Shown: positions 6,122 through 13,017 of the stretch, in pieces
Layout: every line of letters starts with the position of its first letter
Position numbering within the stretch: position 1 is the first letter of the stretch
NCBI GenBank assembly: GCA_023443095.1
Contig: JAEZVV010000185.1
Coordinates: 1 to 15,078, forward strand
Direction: 5' to 3'
DNA length: 15,078 nt
From: Pseudomonadota bacterium
GTDB taxonomy: Bacteria > Pseudomonadota > Gammaproteobacteria > Burkholderiales > Burkholderiaceae_F
Notes under the pieces: model-generated
The model's database searches: none
Told to the model about the DNA's origin: nothing
Seen by the model: the letters and a program-made list of their open reading frames with translations, nothing else
Position numbers and translations under genes: made by a program

Positions 6122-6616
6122 TCAGGCAGCGCGCGACTGTAGCCGCGCAATCGGCTCGGGCAGCCAGGGCAGGACCCATTGGACCCCCGCCTCGATCTGC
6201 GGCAGCACGAGCGAATCGCGCCACCAGCCTTGCGCGGGTGCGCTGCTGAGACCTGCAAAAAACACCAGCGCGGCGATCACGACCACGCCGCGCACTAATC
6301 CGAACACTCCGCCCAGAATTCGATCTTCCACCGACAGGCGGGCTGCAACCATCAGGGATCGCAACAAGGCGCCAACCAGAGCGGCGCCGATCAGGCTTGC
6401 GATCACGATCAAGACCGCCGCCAGCAGGGTTCTCACCAGAGGGCCCAGCGATTCCAGCGGCAGCCAGGCGCCCAGCGGCGCTGCAAAATGAAGCGCAAGG
6501 AACACCGCCACCGCCCATCCGGCCAGCGCCAGCAGCTCCCGCACCATGCCGCGCCCCAGGCCGACCAGGGTGGACAAGGCCACCAGGCCCACGATCAACC
6601 AGTCCAGCTCGTTCAC
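6122..6616 (-). CDS. cvpA: CvpA family inner-membrane protein
   Basis: Small membrane protein of the CvpA family, known in E. coli for colicin V production and for its place ahead of purF; the molecular role is not settled. From the GTG at 6616 it has 164 residues, close to E. coli CvpA (162). About four hydrophobic helices are visible (LIVGLVALSTLVGLG; ELLALAGWAVAVFLAL; LVRTLLAAVLIVIASLIGAA; GLVRGVVVIAALVFFAGL), with the family-typical RGMVREL after helix 1 and EDRILGGVFGLVRG before the last. Start choice: the GTG gives MNELDWLIVG, which aligns with E. coli MVWIDYAII. A TTG at 6628 would overlap dedD and add four residues. The GTG follows the dedD stop by one base with no clear Shine-Dalgarno, so translation is probably coupled to dedD. 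Confidence 0.92.
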   Translation of the reverse strand: MNELDWLIVGLVALSTLVGLGRGMVRELLALAGWAVAVFLALHFAAPLGAWLPLESLGPLVRTLLAAVLIVIASLIGAALVGALLRSLMVAARLSVEDRILGGVFGLVRGVVVIAALVFFAGLSSAPAQGWWRDSLVLPQIEAGVQWVLPWLPEPIARLQSRAA

Positions 6617-6617
6617 G

Positions 6618-7319
6618 TCAGAGCGCAATCACGTTGGAGCTCTTGACACCCATCAGGCCCAGCTTGGCGCGCGCCGCTTCAGCGTCGTCGCGCGAGGCGT
6701 AGGGTCCGGCCCGGACGCGCCAGCGCGCGCCGTCCTTGATTTCGACCTTCTCGACGTAAGCGGTAACCCCGCCCTTCTTGAGCTTGTCGGCCAGTTCGCG
6801 TGCCGACGACTCGTTGGCCGACGCCGCCACCTGGACCGTGAAGCGGCCGGCCTTCGCGGCCGATTTTTCGGCCGGCTTTTCGGTCGGCTTTTCGATGGCT
6901 TTTTCAGCCGGTTTTTCGGCCGATTTAGCGGCCACCGGCTTCTCGGCGGCCTTGCGGGTTTCCGCCTTAGCCGCCTCGGCCTTCGCCTCGGCCGGAGACT
7001 GGTCGGGCGGCGGCGTCAGCGGTGCGCTGTCGGGCGCAGGCACGGGCGGCAAGGCCAGTTTGGGATTGAAGCGGGTCTTTTCCGACGGAATGTCGATCGG
7101 AATATTGTCGGGCACGGGCTTGGGTTCGGAATCCAGCACCAGCGGCGCCACGACTACGACGGCCAGCAGCAGGGCGGCGGCGCCGATCAGGCGGCGGCGT
7201 GCTTTGACGCGGGCAGCAGCGGCCGGGTCGGGGCGCTCGTCCGCGTCGTCGGCCATATCGGGAACCGTCGGGGCAGCGTCGGCCGCGGTTTTGTTCCGGC
7301 GCCAGAAAGCGAACCCCAT
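6618..7319 (-). CDS. dedD: SPOR-domain cell division protein, DedD-like
   Basis: Predicted single-pass inner-membrane protein with a periplasmic SPOR domain, which in this family binds denuded septal peptidoglycan during division. It has 233 residues: a cytoplasmic N-terminus (1-40, acidic), RRR then a transmembrane helix (about 44-62), a Pro-rich stretch, a Lys/Glu/Ala/Pro repeat (about 110-157) and the SPOR domain (158-233: FTVQVAASANESSARELADKL, WRVRAGPYASRDDAEAARAKL). The ATG has AGGAG 5 bases upstream. It lies 13 bases after folC and one base before cvpA, the same place as dedD in E. coli (folC-dedD-cvpA-purF). The DedD name rests on position and layout; the sequence alone supports only a SPOR protein. 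Confidence 0.92.
   Translation of the reverse strand: MGFAFWRRNKTAADAAPTVPDMADDADERPDPAAAARVKARRRLIGAAALLLAVVVVAPLVLDSEPKPVPDNIPIDIPSEKTRFNPKLALPPVPAPDSAPLTPPPDQSPAEAKAEAAKAETRKAAEKPVAAKSAEKPAEKAIEKPTEKPAEKSAAKAGRFTVQVAASANESSARELADKLKKGGVTAYVEKVEIKDGARWRVRAGPYASRDDAEAARAKLGLMGVKSSNVIAL
6849..6950 (-). repeat. Short tandem repeat coding an EKP-type tract in dedD
   Basis: Codes for alternating AEKP/TEKP/IEKP units (residues about 124-157). At DNA level the plus strand repeats a T-rich 12-base unit around GGCTTTTCGG, clearest at 6863-6925. Changes in unit number would stay in frame and alter the linker length between membrane helix and SPOR domain. Confidence 0.65.
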
Positions 7320-7324
7320 TGAGT

Positions 7325-7329
7325 CTCCT
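7325..7329 (-). promoter_or_regulatory. Ribosome binding site of dedD
   Basis: AGGAG 5 bases before the ATG at 7319, in the 13-base gap after the folC stop codon; supports the dedD start. Confidence 0.75.
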
Positions 7330-7332
7330 GCC

Positions 7333-8628
7333 CTAGTTCGAACCGCGACGCGCCTGTCGCTGCAAGGCAAGAGCCTGCATGGCGGCGGCCACGGTAAGGA
7401 ATGATCCGAAAGCGAGGATTCTATCAGCGGGCTCGGCCGCCCCCTGGGCCGCAACGAGAGCAGCGTCGACGTCGCGATGGAGGGTGATCGCAGCCGGCGC
7501 CACCCCGGCCGCGAGCAGGATCTGGGCGATCGACTCCGCGCTGGCGCCGCGCGGCCCCGGCAGGCTCGCCACATGCCAGTGATCGATGCGCGAGCCGAGC
7601 TTGGCCACGACGGCCGCGATGTCCTTGTCGGACAACATGCCGAACACGGCATGGGTCACCGGGTGGTAGGCCATCGCATCGAGGTTCTGCGCCAGCACCG
7701 CCGCCGCGTGCGGGTTGTGCGCAACGTCGAGGATGAGGGTCGGCTGGCCGGGCAGGATCTGGAAGCGGCCCGGAATCTCGACCTTGAGCAGGCCTTCGCG
7801 CACCGCGGCCTGCGACACCGGCAGGCGGGCGCCGATCGCCTCGAGCGCTGCCAACGCCCCCGCGGCGTTGAGCAGCTGGTTGGCTCCGCGCAGGGCCGGG
7901 TAAGGCAGGGCCGCGCGGCGCTGGGTCCGCCCCGCGTAGGCCCATTGCTGCTTGTCGCCGGAATAGTTGAAGTCGTGCCCGAACAGCCAAAGATCGGCGC
8001 CGATCTCGCGCGCGTAATCCCGCAGCGACGCGGGAGGCTGAGGATCGGCGCAGATCGCTGGCCGACCGGTGCGGAAGATGTGCGCTTTCTCGAAGCCGAT
8101 CGCCTCTCGCGTATGGCCGAGGTAGTCGACGTGGTCGAGGTCGACCGAGGTGATGATGGCGACGTCGGCGTCGATCGCGTTGATGGCGTCGAGCCGTCCG
8201 CCCAGACCGATCTCGAGCACGACTGCGTCGAGCCTGGCCTGCTGGAAGAGCCGCAGGATCGCCAAGGCCGTGAACTCGAAATAGCTCAGCGTGAGTTCGC
8301 CGCGGGCAGTCTCGACAGCGGCGAACTGCTCGACCAGCGCCGCATCACTCGCCTCGGCACCATCGAGGCGGGCGCGCTCGTTGAATCGCAGCAGGTGCGG
8401 CGAAGTATGCAGGCCGACGCGGTAGCCGGCCGCCCGCAGGATGGACTCGAGCATTGAGCAGGTCGAACCCTTGCCGTTGGTGCCTCCCACCACGAACACC
8501 GGGCAGTCGAAGCGAATGCCGAGGCGTTTGACCATCTCGGTCATGCGCGCCAGGCCCATGTCGATCGGTTTGGCGTGCAGGCCTTCGATATGGGCGAGCC
8601 AGCTCTCGAGAGTCTTCAATTCGTACAT
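7333..8628 (-). CDS. folC: Bifunctional folylpolyglutamate synthase / dihydrofolate synthase
   Basis: ATP-dependent Mur-ligase-family enzyme that joins glutamate to dihydropteroate and extends the glutamate tail of folates in the cytoplasm. 431 residues, normal length. The P-loop is GTNGKGS (49-55), followed by HTSPHLLRFNER; DHVDYLGHTREAIGFEKAHIFR carries Lys181, the likely carbamoylated lysine; DVAHNPHA (301-308) and FGMLSDKD mark the C-terminal domain. Start: the ATG at 8628 (MYELKTLESWL) is preferred. A TTG two codons earlier (8634) is possible but would sit in the U-tract of the preceding hairpin. No Shine-Dalgarno is visible at either. Gene order accD-folC-dedD is as in E. coli. The 40-base gap to accD holds an intrinsic-terminator-like hairpin, so full read-through from accD is uncertain. 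Confidence 0.96.
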   Translation of the reverse strand: MYELKTLESWLAHIEGLHAKPIDMGLARMTEMVKRLGIRFDCPVFVVGGTNGKGSTCSMLESILRAAGYRVGLHTSPHLLRFNERARLDGAEASDAALVEQFAAVETARGELTLSYFEFTALAILRLFQQARLDAVVLEIGLGGRLDAINAIDADVAIITSVDLDHVDYLGHTREAIGFEKAHIFRTGRPAICADPQPPASLRDYAREIGADLWLFGHDFNYSGDKQQWAYAGRTQRRAALPYPALRGANQLLNAAGALAALEAIGARLPVSQAAVREGLLKVEIPGRFQILPGQPTLILDVAHNPHAAAVLAQNLDAMAYHPVTHAVFGMLSDKDIAAVVAKLGSRIDHWHVASLPGPRGASAESIAQILLAAGVAPAAITLHRDVDAALVAAQGAAEPADRILAFGSFLTVAAAMQALALQRQARRGSN

Positions 8629-8632
8629 CGTC

Positions 8633-8655
8633 AAAAAAGCCGCCCGCGGGCGGCT
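8633..8655 (-). terminator. Intrinsic-terminator-like hairpin between accD and folC
   Basis: The 18-base perfect palindrome AGCCGCCCGCGGGCGGCT (8638-8655), followed on the minus strand by a run of six T (one inside the stem). It is a strong Rho-independent terminator by shape, 13 bases after the accD stop and a few bases before the folC start codon. On the plus strand no T-run follows, so it acts in the operon direction. Confidence 0.8.
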
Positions 8656-8668
8656 GGGGTGAGGCGGC

Positions 8669-9541
8669 TCAGGCCAGTGCGTCGCTGGGCTGCTTGAGCA
8701 GCAAGGCCAGCAGTTCGGCGATTTCGTCGCGCATCTCGCGCCGGTCGACGATCATGTCGACCGCGCCCTTGCTCACCAGGAACTCGGCGCGCTGGAAACC
8801 CTCGGGCAGCTTTTCGCGCACGGTCTGTTCGATCACGCGCGGCCCGGCAAAACCGATCAGCGCCTTGGGTTCGGCGATCACCACGTCGCCCATGAAGGCG
8901 AAACTCGCCGACACCCCGCCCATGGTCGGGTCGGTCAGCACCGAGATGAAGGGCAGCTTGGCCTCGGCCAGCTGGGCGATCATCGCAGTGGTCTTGGCCA
9001 TCTGCATCAAGGACAGCAGGCCTTCCTGCATACGCGCGCCGCCGGTGGCGGTGAAACAGATAAAAGGCACTTTCTGCTCGAGCGCGGCCGACACGCCGCG
9101 GGCGAAACGCTCGCCCACCACCGACCCCATCGAGCCGCCCATGAACTCGAACTCGAAGGCCGCCGCCACCACCGGCAGCGAGCGGATCGAGCCGCCCATC
9201 ACGACCAGGGCGTCGGTCTCGCCGGTATCGGCCATCGCCGCCTGCAGACGGTCCGGGTACTTCTTGCTGTCTTTGAACTTGAGGGCATCGACCGGCAGGA
9301 TCTCCTGCCCGATCTCGTAGCGGCCGCCGGCGTCGAGCAGGGCGTCGAGCCGCGCCCGTGCGCGGATCCGCATGTGGTGCCCACACTTGGGGCAGACGTT
9401 CTGGGTGCGCTCGAGTTCGGCGGCGTAGAGCACCGACTCGCAGCCCGGGCACTTGGTCCAGACCCCTTCGGGAATGCTCTTGCGGGAGCTGCCCTCCGCG
9501 CGTTTGATGCGCGGGGGAAGAATCTTCTCGATCCAGCTCAT
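8669..9541 (-). CDS. accD: Acetyl-CoA carboxylase carboxyltransferase subunit beta
   Basis: Forms the carboxyltransferase with AccA and transfers the carboxyl group from biotin-BCCP to acetyl-CoA, giving malonyl-CoA for fatty acid synthesis. 290 residues. An N-terminal zinc ribbon is visible with Cys31, Cys34, Cys50 and Cys53 (CPGC and CPKC). The crotonase-fold carboxyltransferase body follows with FMGGSMGSVVGERF, TGGARMQEGLLSLMQMAKT, LTDPTMGGVSASF and GFAGPRVIEQT. The start MSWIEKI is typical; AAGGAG lies 8 bases upstream and the ATG overlaps the trpA stop by 4 bases (ATGA), so translation is coupled to trpA. AccA, AccB and AccC are not in the window. Confidence 0.98.
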   Translation of the reverse strand: MSWIEKILPPRIKRAEGSSRKSIPEGVWTKCPGCESVLYAAELERTQNVCPKCGHHMRIRARARLDALLDAGGRYEIGQEILPVDALKFKDSKKYPDRLQAAMADTGETDALVVMGGSIRSLPVVAAAFEFEFMGGSMGSVVGERFARGVSAALEQKVPFICFTATGGARMQEGLLSLMQMAKTTAMIAQLAEAKLPFISVLTDPTMGGVSASFAFMGDVVIAEPKALIGFAGPRVIEQTVREKLPEGFQRAEFLVSKGAVDMIVDRREMRDEIAELLALLLKQPSDALA

Positions 9542-10368
9542 AGTGTTGTCTCCTTCGTCTTGTTCTGGCTGCGGGCGTCGAGCGCGCTGCGGATCTCCTG
9601 CAGCAGCGCCTGGACCCGGTGCACCCCGGCCTCGCCCGGGTGGCTTTCGAGTTCCTGGATCAGGCGGCTGCCGATCACCACCGCGTCGGCGACTTCCGCC
9701 ACCGCGCAGGCGCTGGCGGCATCGCGAATGCCGAAGCCCACGCCCACCGGCACCCGAGTGTGCGCCCGAATCAGCGGCAGCTTGGCGGCGACGCTGGCCA
9801 CGTCGAGCGTGGCGGCGCCGGTAATGCCCTTGAGGCTGACGTAATACAGGTAACCCGAGGCATGGCGGGCGACCGCTTCGATCCGCTCGTCGGTCGAAGT
9901 CGGAGCCAGCAGAAAGATCGGAGCCATCCCGCCCGCTTTCATCAGAGCTGCGAACGCCTGGCACTCCTCGGGCGGGTAGTCGACCACCAGCACGCCGTCG
10001 ACCCCGACCCGCTGCGCTTCGCGGGCAAAGACCTCGATCCCTAGACGCTCGATCGGGTTGGCATACCCCATCAGCACCACCGGGGTCTGAGTATCGGTGC
10101 GGCGGAACTCCTCGACCATCGCCAGCACCTGGCGCAGGCCGACACCGAGAGCAATCGCCCGCTCGGCGGCACGCTGGATCACCGGACCATCGGCCATCGG
10201 ATCGGAGAACGGTACGCCGAGCTCGATCACGTCGGCGCCGGCGCGCGCGAGCGCGTGCATCAAGGGCACCGTCAGCGCAGGCGCGGGATCTCCCGCGCAG
10301 ATGTAGGGAATCAGACCGGTGCGGCCTTCGGCCTTGAGGCGAGCGAATCTTTGCTCGATGCGCGACAT
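9538..10368 (-). CDS. trpA: Tryptophan synthase alpha chain
   Basis: Cleaves indole-3-glycerol phosphate to indole and glyceraldehyde-3-phosphate and passes indole through a tunnel to TrpB; last step of tryptophan synthesis. 276 residues, a TIM barrel. Catalytic Glu49 and Asp60 stand at the same numbers as in the E. coli enzyme (ELGVPFSDPMADGP). Further signatures are PYICAGDP, VLMGYANP, VDYPPEE, YYVSLKGITGA and GVGFGIRD. Its ATG overlaps the trpB stop by one base (TGATG), with AAGGAAG about 8-9 bases upstream. Its stop overlaps accD. Confidence 0.98.
   Translation of the reverse strand: MSRIEQRFARLKAEGRTGLIPYICAGDPAPALTVPLMHALARAGADVIELGVPFSDPMADGPVIQRAAERAIALGVGLRQVLAMVEEFRRTDTQTPVVLMGYANPIERLGIEVFAREAQRVGVDGVLVVDYPPEECQAFAALMKAGGMAPIFLLAPTSTDERIEAVARHASGYLYYVSLKGITGAATLDVASVAAKLPLIRAHTRVPVGVGFGIRDAASACAVAEVADAVVIGSRLIQELESHPGEAGVHRVQALLQEIRSALDARSQNKTKETTL
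9550..9555 (-). promoter_or_regulatory. Ribosome binding site of accD inside trpA
   Basis: AAGGAG 8 bases before the accD ATG, within the last trpA codons. It is the best Shine-Dalgarno of the coupled block and may let accD be translated above the level of trpA. Confidence 0.75.
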
Positions 10369-11567
10369 CAGAGAGCTTCCTTCATGCGATCGGCAACGAT
10401 GTGCAGATCCTTGTCGCCGCGGCCCGAGAGATTGACCAGCAGGATCTGGTCGCGCGGCAAGGTCGGCGCCAGCTTGGCGGCATAAGCCAGGGCGTGGCTC
10501 GATTCCAGCGCGGGAATGATGCCTTCGATCCGGCACAGCGAATGGAAGGCGGCGAGCGCTTCGGCATCGGTCGCGCCCACGTATTGCGCGCGGCCAGTGT
10601 CCTTCAACCAGGCGTGCTCAGGACCAACGCCGGGGTAGTCGAGGCCGGCCGAGACCGAATGGGTCTCGGTGATCTGGCCGTTTTCGTCCTGCAGCAGATA
10701 GGTGCGGTTGCCGTGCAGGACGCCGGGCGAGCCGCATTGCAGGCTGGCGGCGTGGCGTCCGGTGGCCAAGCCCTCGCCGGCGGCTTCGACCCCGACCAGC
10801 TTGACCGACTCGTGCGGGATGTAGTCGTAGAAGATGCCGATCGCATTGCTGCCGCCGCCGACGCAGGCGATCACGTAGTCGGGCTGGCGGCCGAGCATTT
10901 CCGGCATCTGCCACAGGCATTCCTTGCCGACCACCGAATTGAAGTCGCGCACCATCATCGGATACGGGTGCGGCCCCGCCACTGTGCCGATGATGTAGAA
11001 GGTGTTTTCGACGTTGGTGACCCAGTCGCGCATCGCTTCGTTGAGCGCGTCCTTGAGGGTGCGGCTGCCGGACTCGACCGGCACCACGGTCGCGCCGAGC
11101 AGGTTCATGCGGTAGACGTTGGCCGACTGGCGCGCCACGTCTTCGCTGCCCATGTAGACCACGCATTCCATGCCGAAGCGCGCCGCTACGGTCGCGCTCG
11201 CCACCCCGTGCTGACCGGCGCCGGTCTCGGCGATCACGCGCGGCTTGCCCATGCGGCGGGCGAGCAGAGCCTGGCCGATGGTGTTGTTGACCTTGTGCGC
11301 ACCGGTGTGGTTCAAGTCTTCGCGCTTCAAGTAGATCTGGGCGCCGCCCAGTTCCTGCGACCAGCGCTTGGCGTGGTAGATCGGGCTGGGCCGGCCGACG
11401 AAATGCTTGAGCTCGCGCTGGAATTCTGCGATGAACTCGGGGTCCTTGCTGTAGAAGGCGTAAGCCTCGCGCAGCTCGGCGAGCGCGTGCATCAGCGTCT
11501 CGGACACAAATACGCCGCCGTAGGGGCCGAAATGTCCGCTCGCGTCGGGGAGGTCGTAAGGCTTCAT
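10368..11567 (-). CDS. trpB: Tryptophan synthase beta chain
   Basis: PLP enzyme that joins indole and serine to tryptophan in the alpha2-beta2 complex with TrpA. 399 residues. The start MKPYDLPDASGHFGPYGGVFVSE is typical. The PLP lysine is Lys92 in NHTGAHKVNN (Lys87 in Salmonella/E. coli) and the catalytic Glu is Glu114 in AETGAGQHG. The glycine-rich phosphate loop GGGSNAIG and NLSGRGDKD near the end are intact. The ATG overlaps the trpF stop by 4 bases (ATGA); no clear Shine-Dalgarno is seen, so expression likely depends on coupling to trpF. It looks like a standard TrpB1, not the unlinked TrpB2 type. Confidence 0.98.
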   Translation of the reverse strand: MKPYDLPDASGHFGPYGGVFVSETLMHALAELREAYAFYSKDPEFIAEFQRELKHFVGRPSPIYHAKRWSQELGGAQIYLKREDLNHTGAHKVNNTIGQALLARRMGKPRVIAETGAGQHGVASATVAARFGMECVVYMGSEDVARQSANVYRMNLLGATVVPVESGSRTLKDALNEAMRDWVTNVENTFYIIGTVAGPHPYPMMVRDFNSVVGKECLWQMPEMLGRQPDYVIACVGGGSNAIGIFYDYIPHESVKLVGVEAAGEGLATGRHAASLQCGSPGVLHGNRTYLLQDENGQITETHSVSAGLDYPGVGPEHAWLKDTGRAQYVGATDAEALAAFHSLCRIEGIIPALESSHALAYAAKLAPTLPRDQILLVNLSGRGDKDLHIVADRMKEAL

Positions 11568-12199
11568 GAATGACTCAGAGTGTCGTCGGCCGCGCGCACC
11601 GCGGCGATGAATTCGTTGATCCGGCGGGCGTCCTTGATGCCGGGTGCGGCTTCCACGCCGCTGCTGACGTCCACCGCCCACGGGCGCACCCGGGTGATCG
11701 CTGCGCCGACATTGGCGGCGTTGAGGCCGCCCGCCAGCACCAGCGGCCGCGACCGCCGCGGCGGAATGCGAGTCCAGTCGAAGCTCTCGCCGCTGCCGCC
11801 GAAACCGGCCGAAGGCGTGTCGGCCAGCAGGCCCGCCGCCGAGGGGAAACGGCGCTCGCAGTCTAACAAATCGACTTCGGCATCCATTCTGACGGCGCGC
11901 AACCAAGGGCGCCGGAACTGCGCGCACCAGGCCTCGTCTTCATCGCCATGGAACTGCAGCAAGGCATTGGGAACGGCTTCGAGTCCTGCCCTGACGACCG
12001 CGGCCTCCGCGTTGACGAAAAGCAGGACCGGAGTGACCAGCGGCGGCAGGACTGCAGCCAGTTCGGGCAGCCGCTCGGGGATCACGTAACGCGAGCTTTT
12101 CACATAAGCGACAAAACCCACGGCGTCGGCGCCGGCATCCACTGCAGCCAGGACGTCATCGACCCGGGTCAGGCCGCAAATCTTGATTCGAGTGCGCAT
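11564..12199 (-). CDS. trpF: Phosphoribosylanthranilate isomerase
   Basis: Converts N-(5-phosphoribosyl)anthranilate to CdRP in tryptophan synthesis. 211 residues, a single-domain TIM barrel not fused to TrpC. KICGLTR at the N-terminus carries the catalytic Cys8, and AVDVSSGVE contains the catalytic Asp. Other signatures are LQFHGDE and LAGGLNAANV. The ATG overlaps the truA stop by one base (TGATG), and no strong Shine-Dalgarno is seen. TrpE, G, D and C are not in the window; in Pseudomonas and many betaproteobacteria they lie in another cluster, so this split arrangement is expected. Confidence 0.97.
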   Translation of the reverse strand: MRTRIKICGLTRVDDVLAAVDAGADAVGFVAYVKSSRYVIPERLPELAAVLPPLVTPVLLFVNAEAAVVRAGLEAVPNALLQFHGDEDEAWCAQFRRPWLRAVRMDAEVDLLDCERRFPSAAGLLADTPSAGFGGSGESFDWTRIPPRRSRPLVLAGGLNAANVGAAITRVRPWAVDVSSGVEAAPGIKDARRINEFIAAVRAADDTLSHS

Positions 12200-12975
12200 C
12201 AGGCGAAAGGAGAACCGCCGGTGACGGGAAGATCGAAGGCGGGATCGTACTCGACCCCCGTCAGATACAGCCCCGCGGCGGAAAAGGTCGGTGCCGCCAG
12301 GGCCCGGCTGCGGGCCGCCAGCACCTCGGCCACCCAGGCGGGCGGCTGCCGGCCCAGCCCTACGTAGACCAGGGTGCCGACGATGTTGCGCACCATGTGG
12401 TGGAGGAAGGCATTGGCGGTCAGGCCAACCCGGATCAGCTGGCCGCGGCGCTCGATCTCGAGCCGGGTCAGCGAACGCACCGGTGAACTGGCCTGGCACT
12501 CGGCCGCGCGGAAGGCGCTGAAGTCGTGGGTGCCGATCAGGCAGGCCGCACCGGCCTGCATCGCGGCCAGGTCGAGCGGACGAAAGACCCAGCCGGTGCG
12601 CGACTCGTAGAGAGGGGAACGGACCGGGTCGTTGAGCAGCCAGTATTCGTAGCTGCGCGCGGTGGCCGAGAAGCGGGCGCTGAAGTCCTCGCTCACGACC
12701 TGCGCCCAGCGCACCGCGACGGTCTTGGGCAGGTGGGCGTTGAGCCCGCGCACCCAGGCGGCAAGCGGCCGCTCGACCGGAGAATCGAGGTGGACGACCT
12801 GGCCGGTGGCATGGACGCCGGAATCGGTGCGGCCGGCGCAGACCGTTCCTACCGGCTGGCCGACGAAGGCGGCGAGCGCCGCCTCGAGGCTGTCCTGCAC
12901 GGTGCGGCCGCCGGGCTGGGTCTGCCAGCCGTAGAAGGCGGAGCCGTCATATTCGATGCCGAGGGCAATCCGCAT
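12199..12975 (-). CDS. truA: tRNA pseudouridine(38-40) synthase
   Basis: Isomerises uridines 38-40 in the anticodon arm of many tRNAs. 258 residues. The catalytic Asp is Asp51 in AGRTDSGVHA; GIEYDGSAFYGWQ opens the protein, and ARSYEYWL and FLHHMVRNIVGTL are family motifs. The ATG at 12975 gives MRIALGIEYDG, the usual start; a TTG nine bases earlier is possible but unneeded. No Shine-Dalgarno is seen near the ATG; a 10-bp hairpin fills most of the 42-base gap to fimV. It heads the overlapping block truA-trpF-trpB-trpA-accD. Confidence 0.97.
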   Translation of the reverse strand: MRIALGIEYDGSAFYGWQTQPGGRTVQDSLEAALAAFVGQPVGTVCAGRTDSGVHATGQVVHLDSPVERPLAAWVRGLNAHLPKTVAVRWAQVVSEDFSARFSATARSYEYWLLNDPVRSPLYESRTGWVFRPLDLAAMQAGAACLIGTHDFSAFRAAECQASSPVRSLTRLEIERRGQLIRVGLTANAFLHHMVRNIVGTLVYVGLGRQPPAWVAEVLAARSRALAAPTFSAAGLYLTGVEYDPAFDLPVTGGSPFA

Positions 12976-12988
12976 GAATCGCAAGCCG

Positions 12989-13011
12989 GGAGCGGGCGAA
13001 CCGCCCGCTCC
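12989..13011 (-). repeat. 10-bp hairpin between fimV and truA
   Basis: GGAGCGGGCG-GTT-CGCCCGCTCC on the minus strand: a perfect 10-bp stem with a 3-base loop, starting 6 bases after the fimV stop and ending 13 bases before the truA ATG. No T-run follows, so it is terminator-like only in its stem. It may protect the fimV 3' end, cause pausing, or affect truA translation. Confidence 0.6.
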
Positions 13012-13017
13012 GCAGGC

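Noticed and set aside
5166..6491. A 441-codon open frame on the plus strand
   Set aside because: Antisense to purF and cvpA; no domain seen, and purF is complete on the other strand.
6102..6518. In-frame upstream extension of purF
   Set aside because: The frame is open, but it overlaps cvpA and would bury the catalytic Cys2, which must be N-terminal. The Shine-Dalgarno before MCGIVG settles it.
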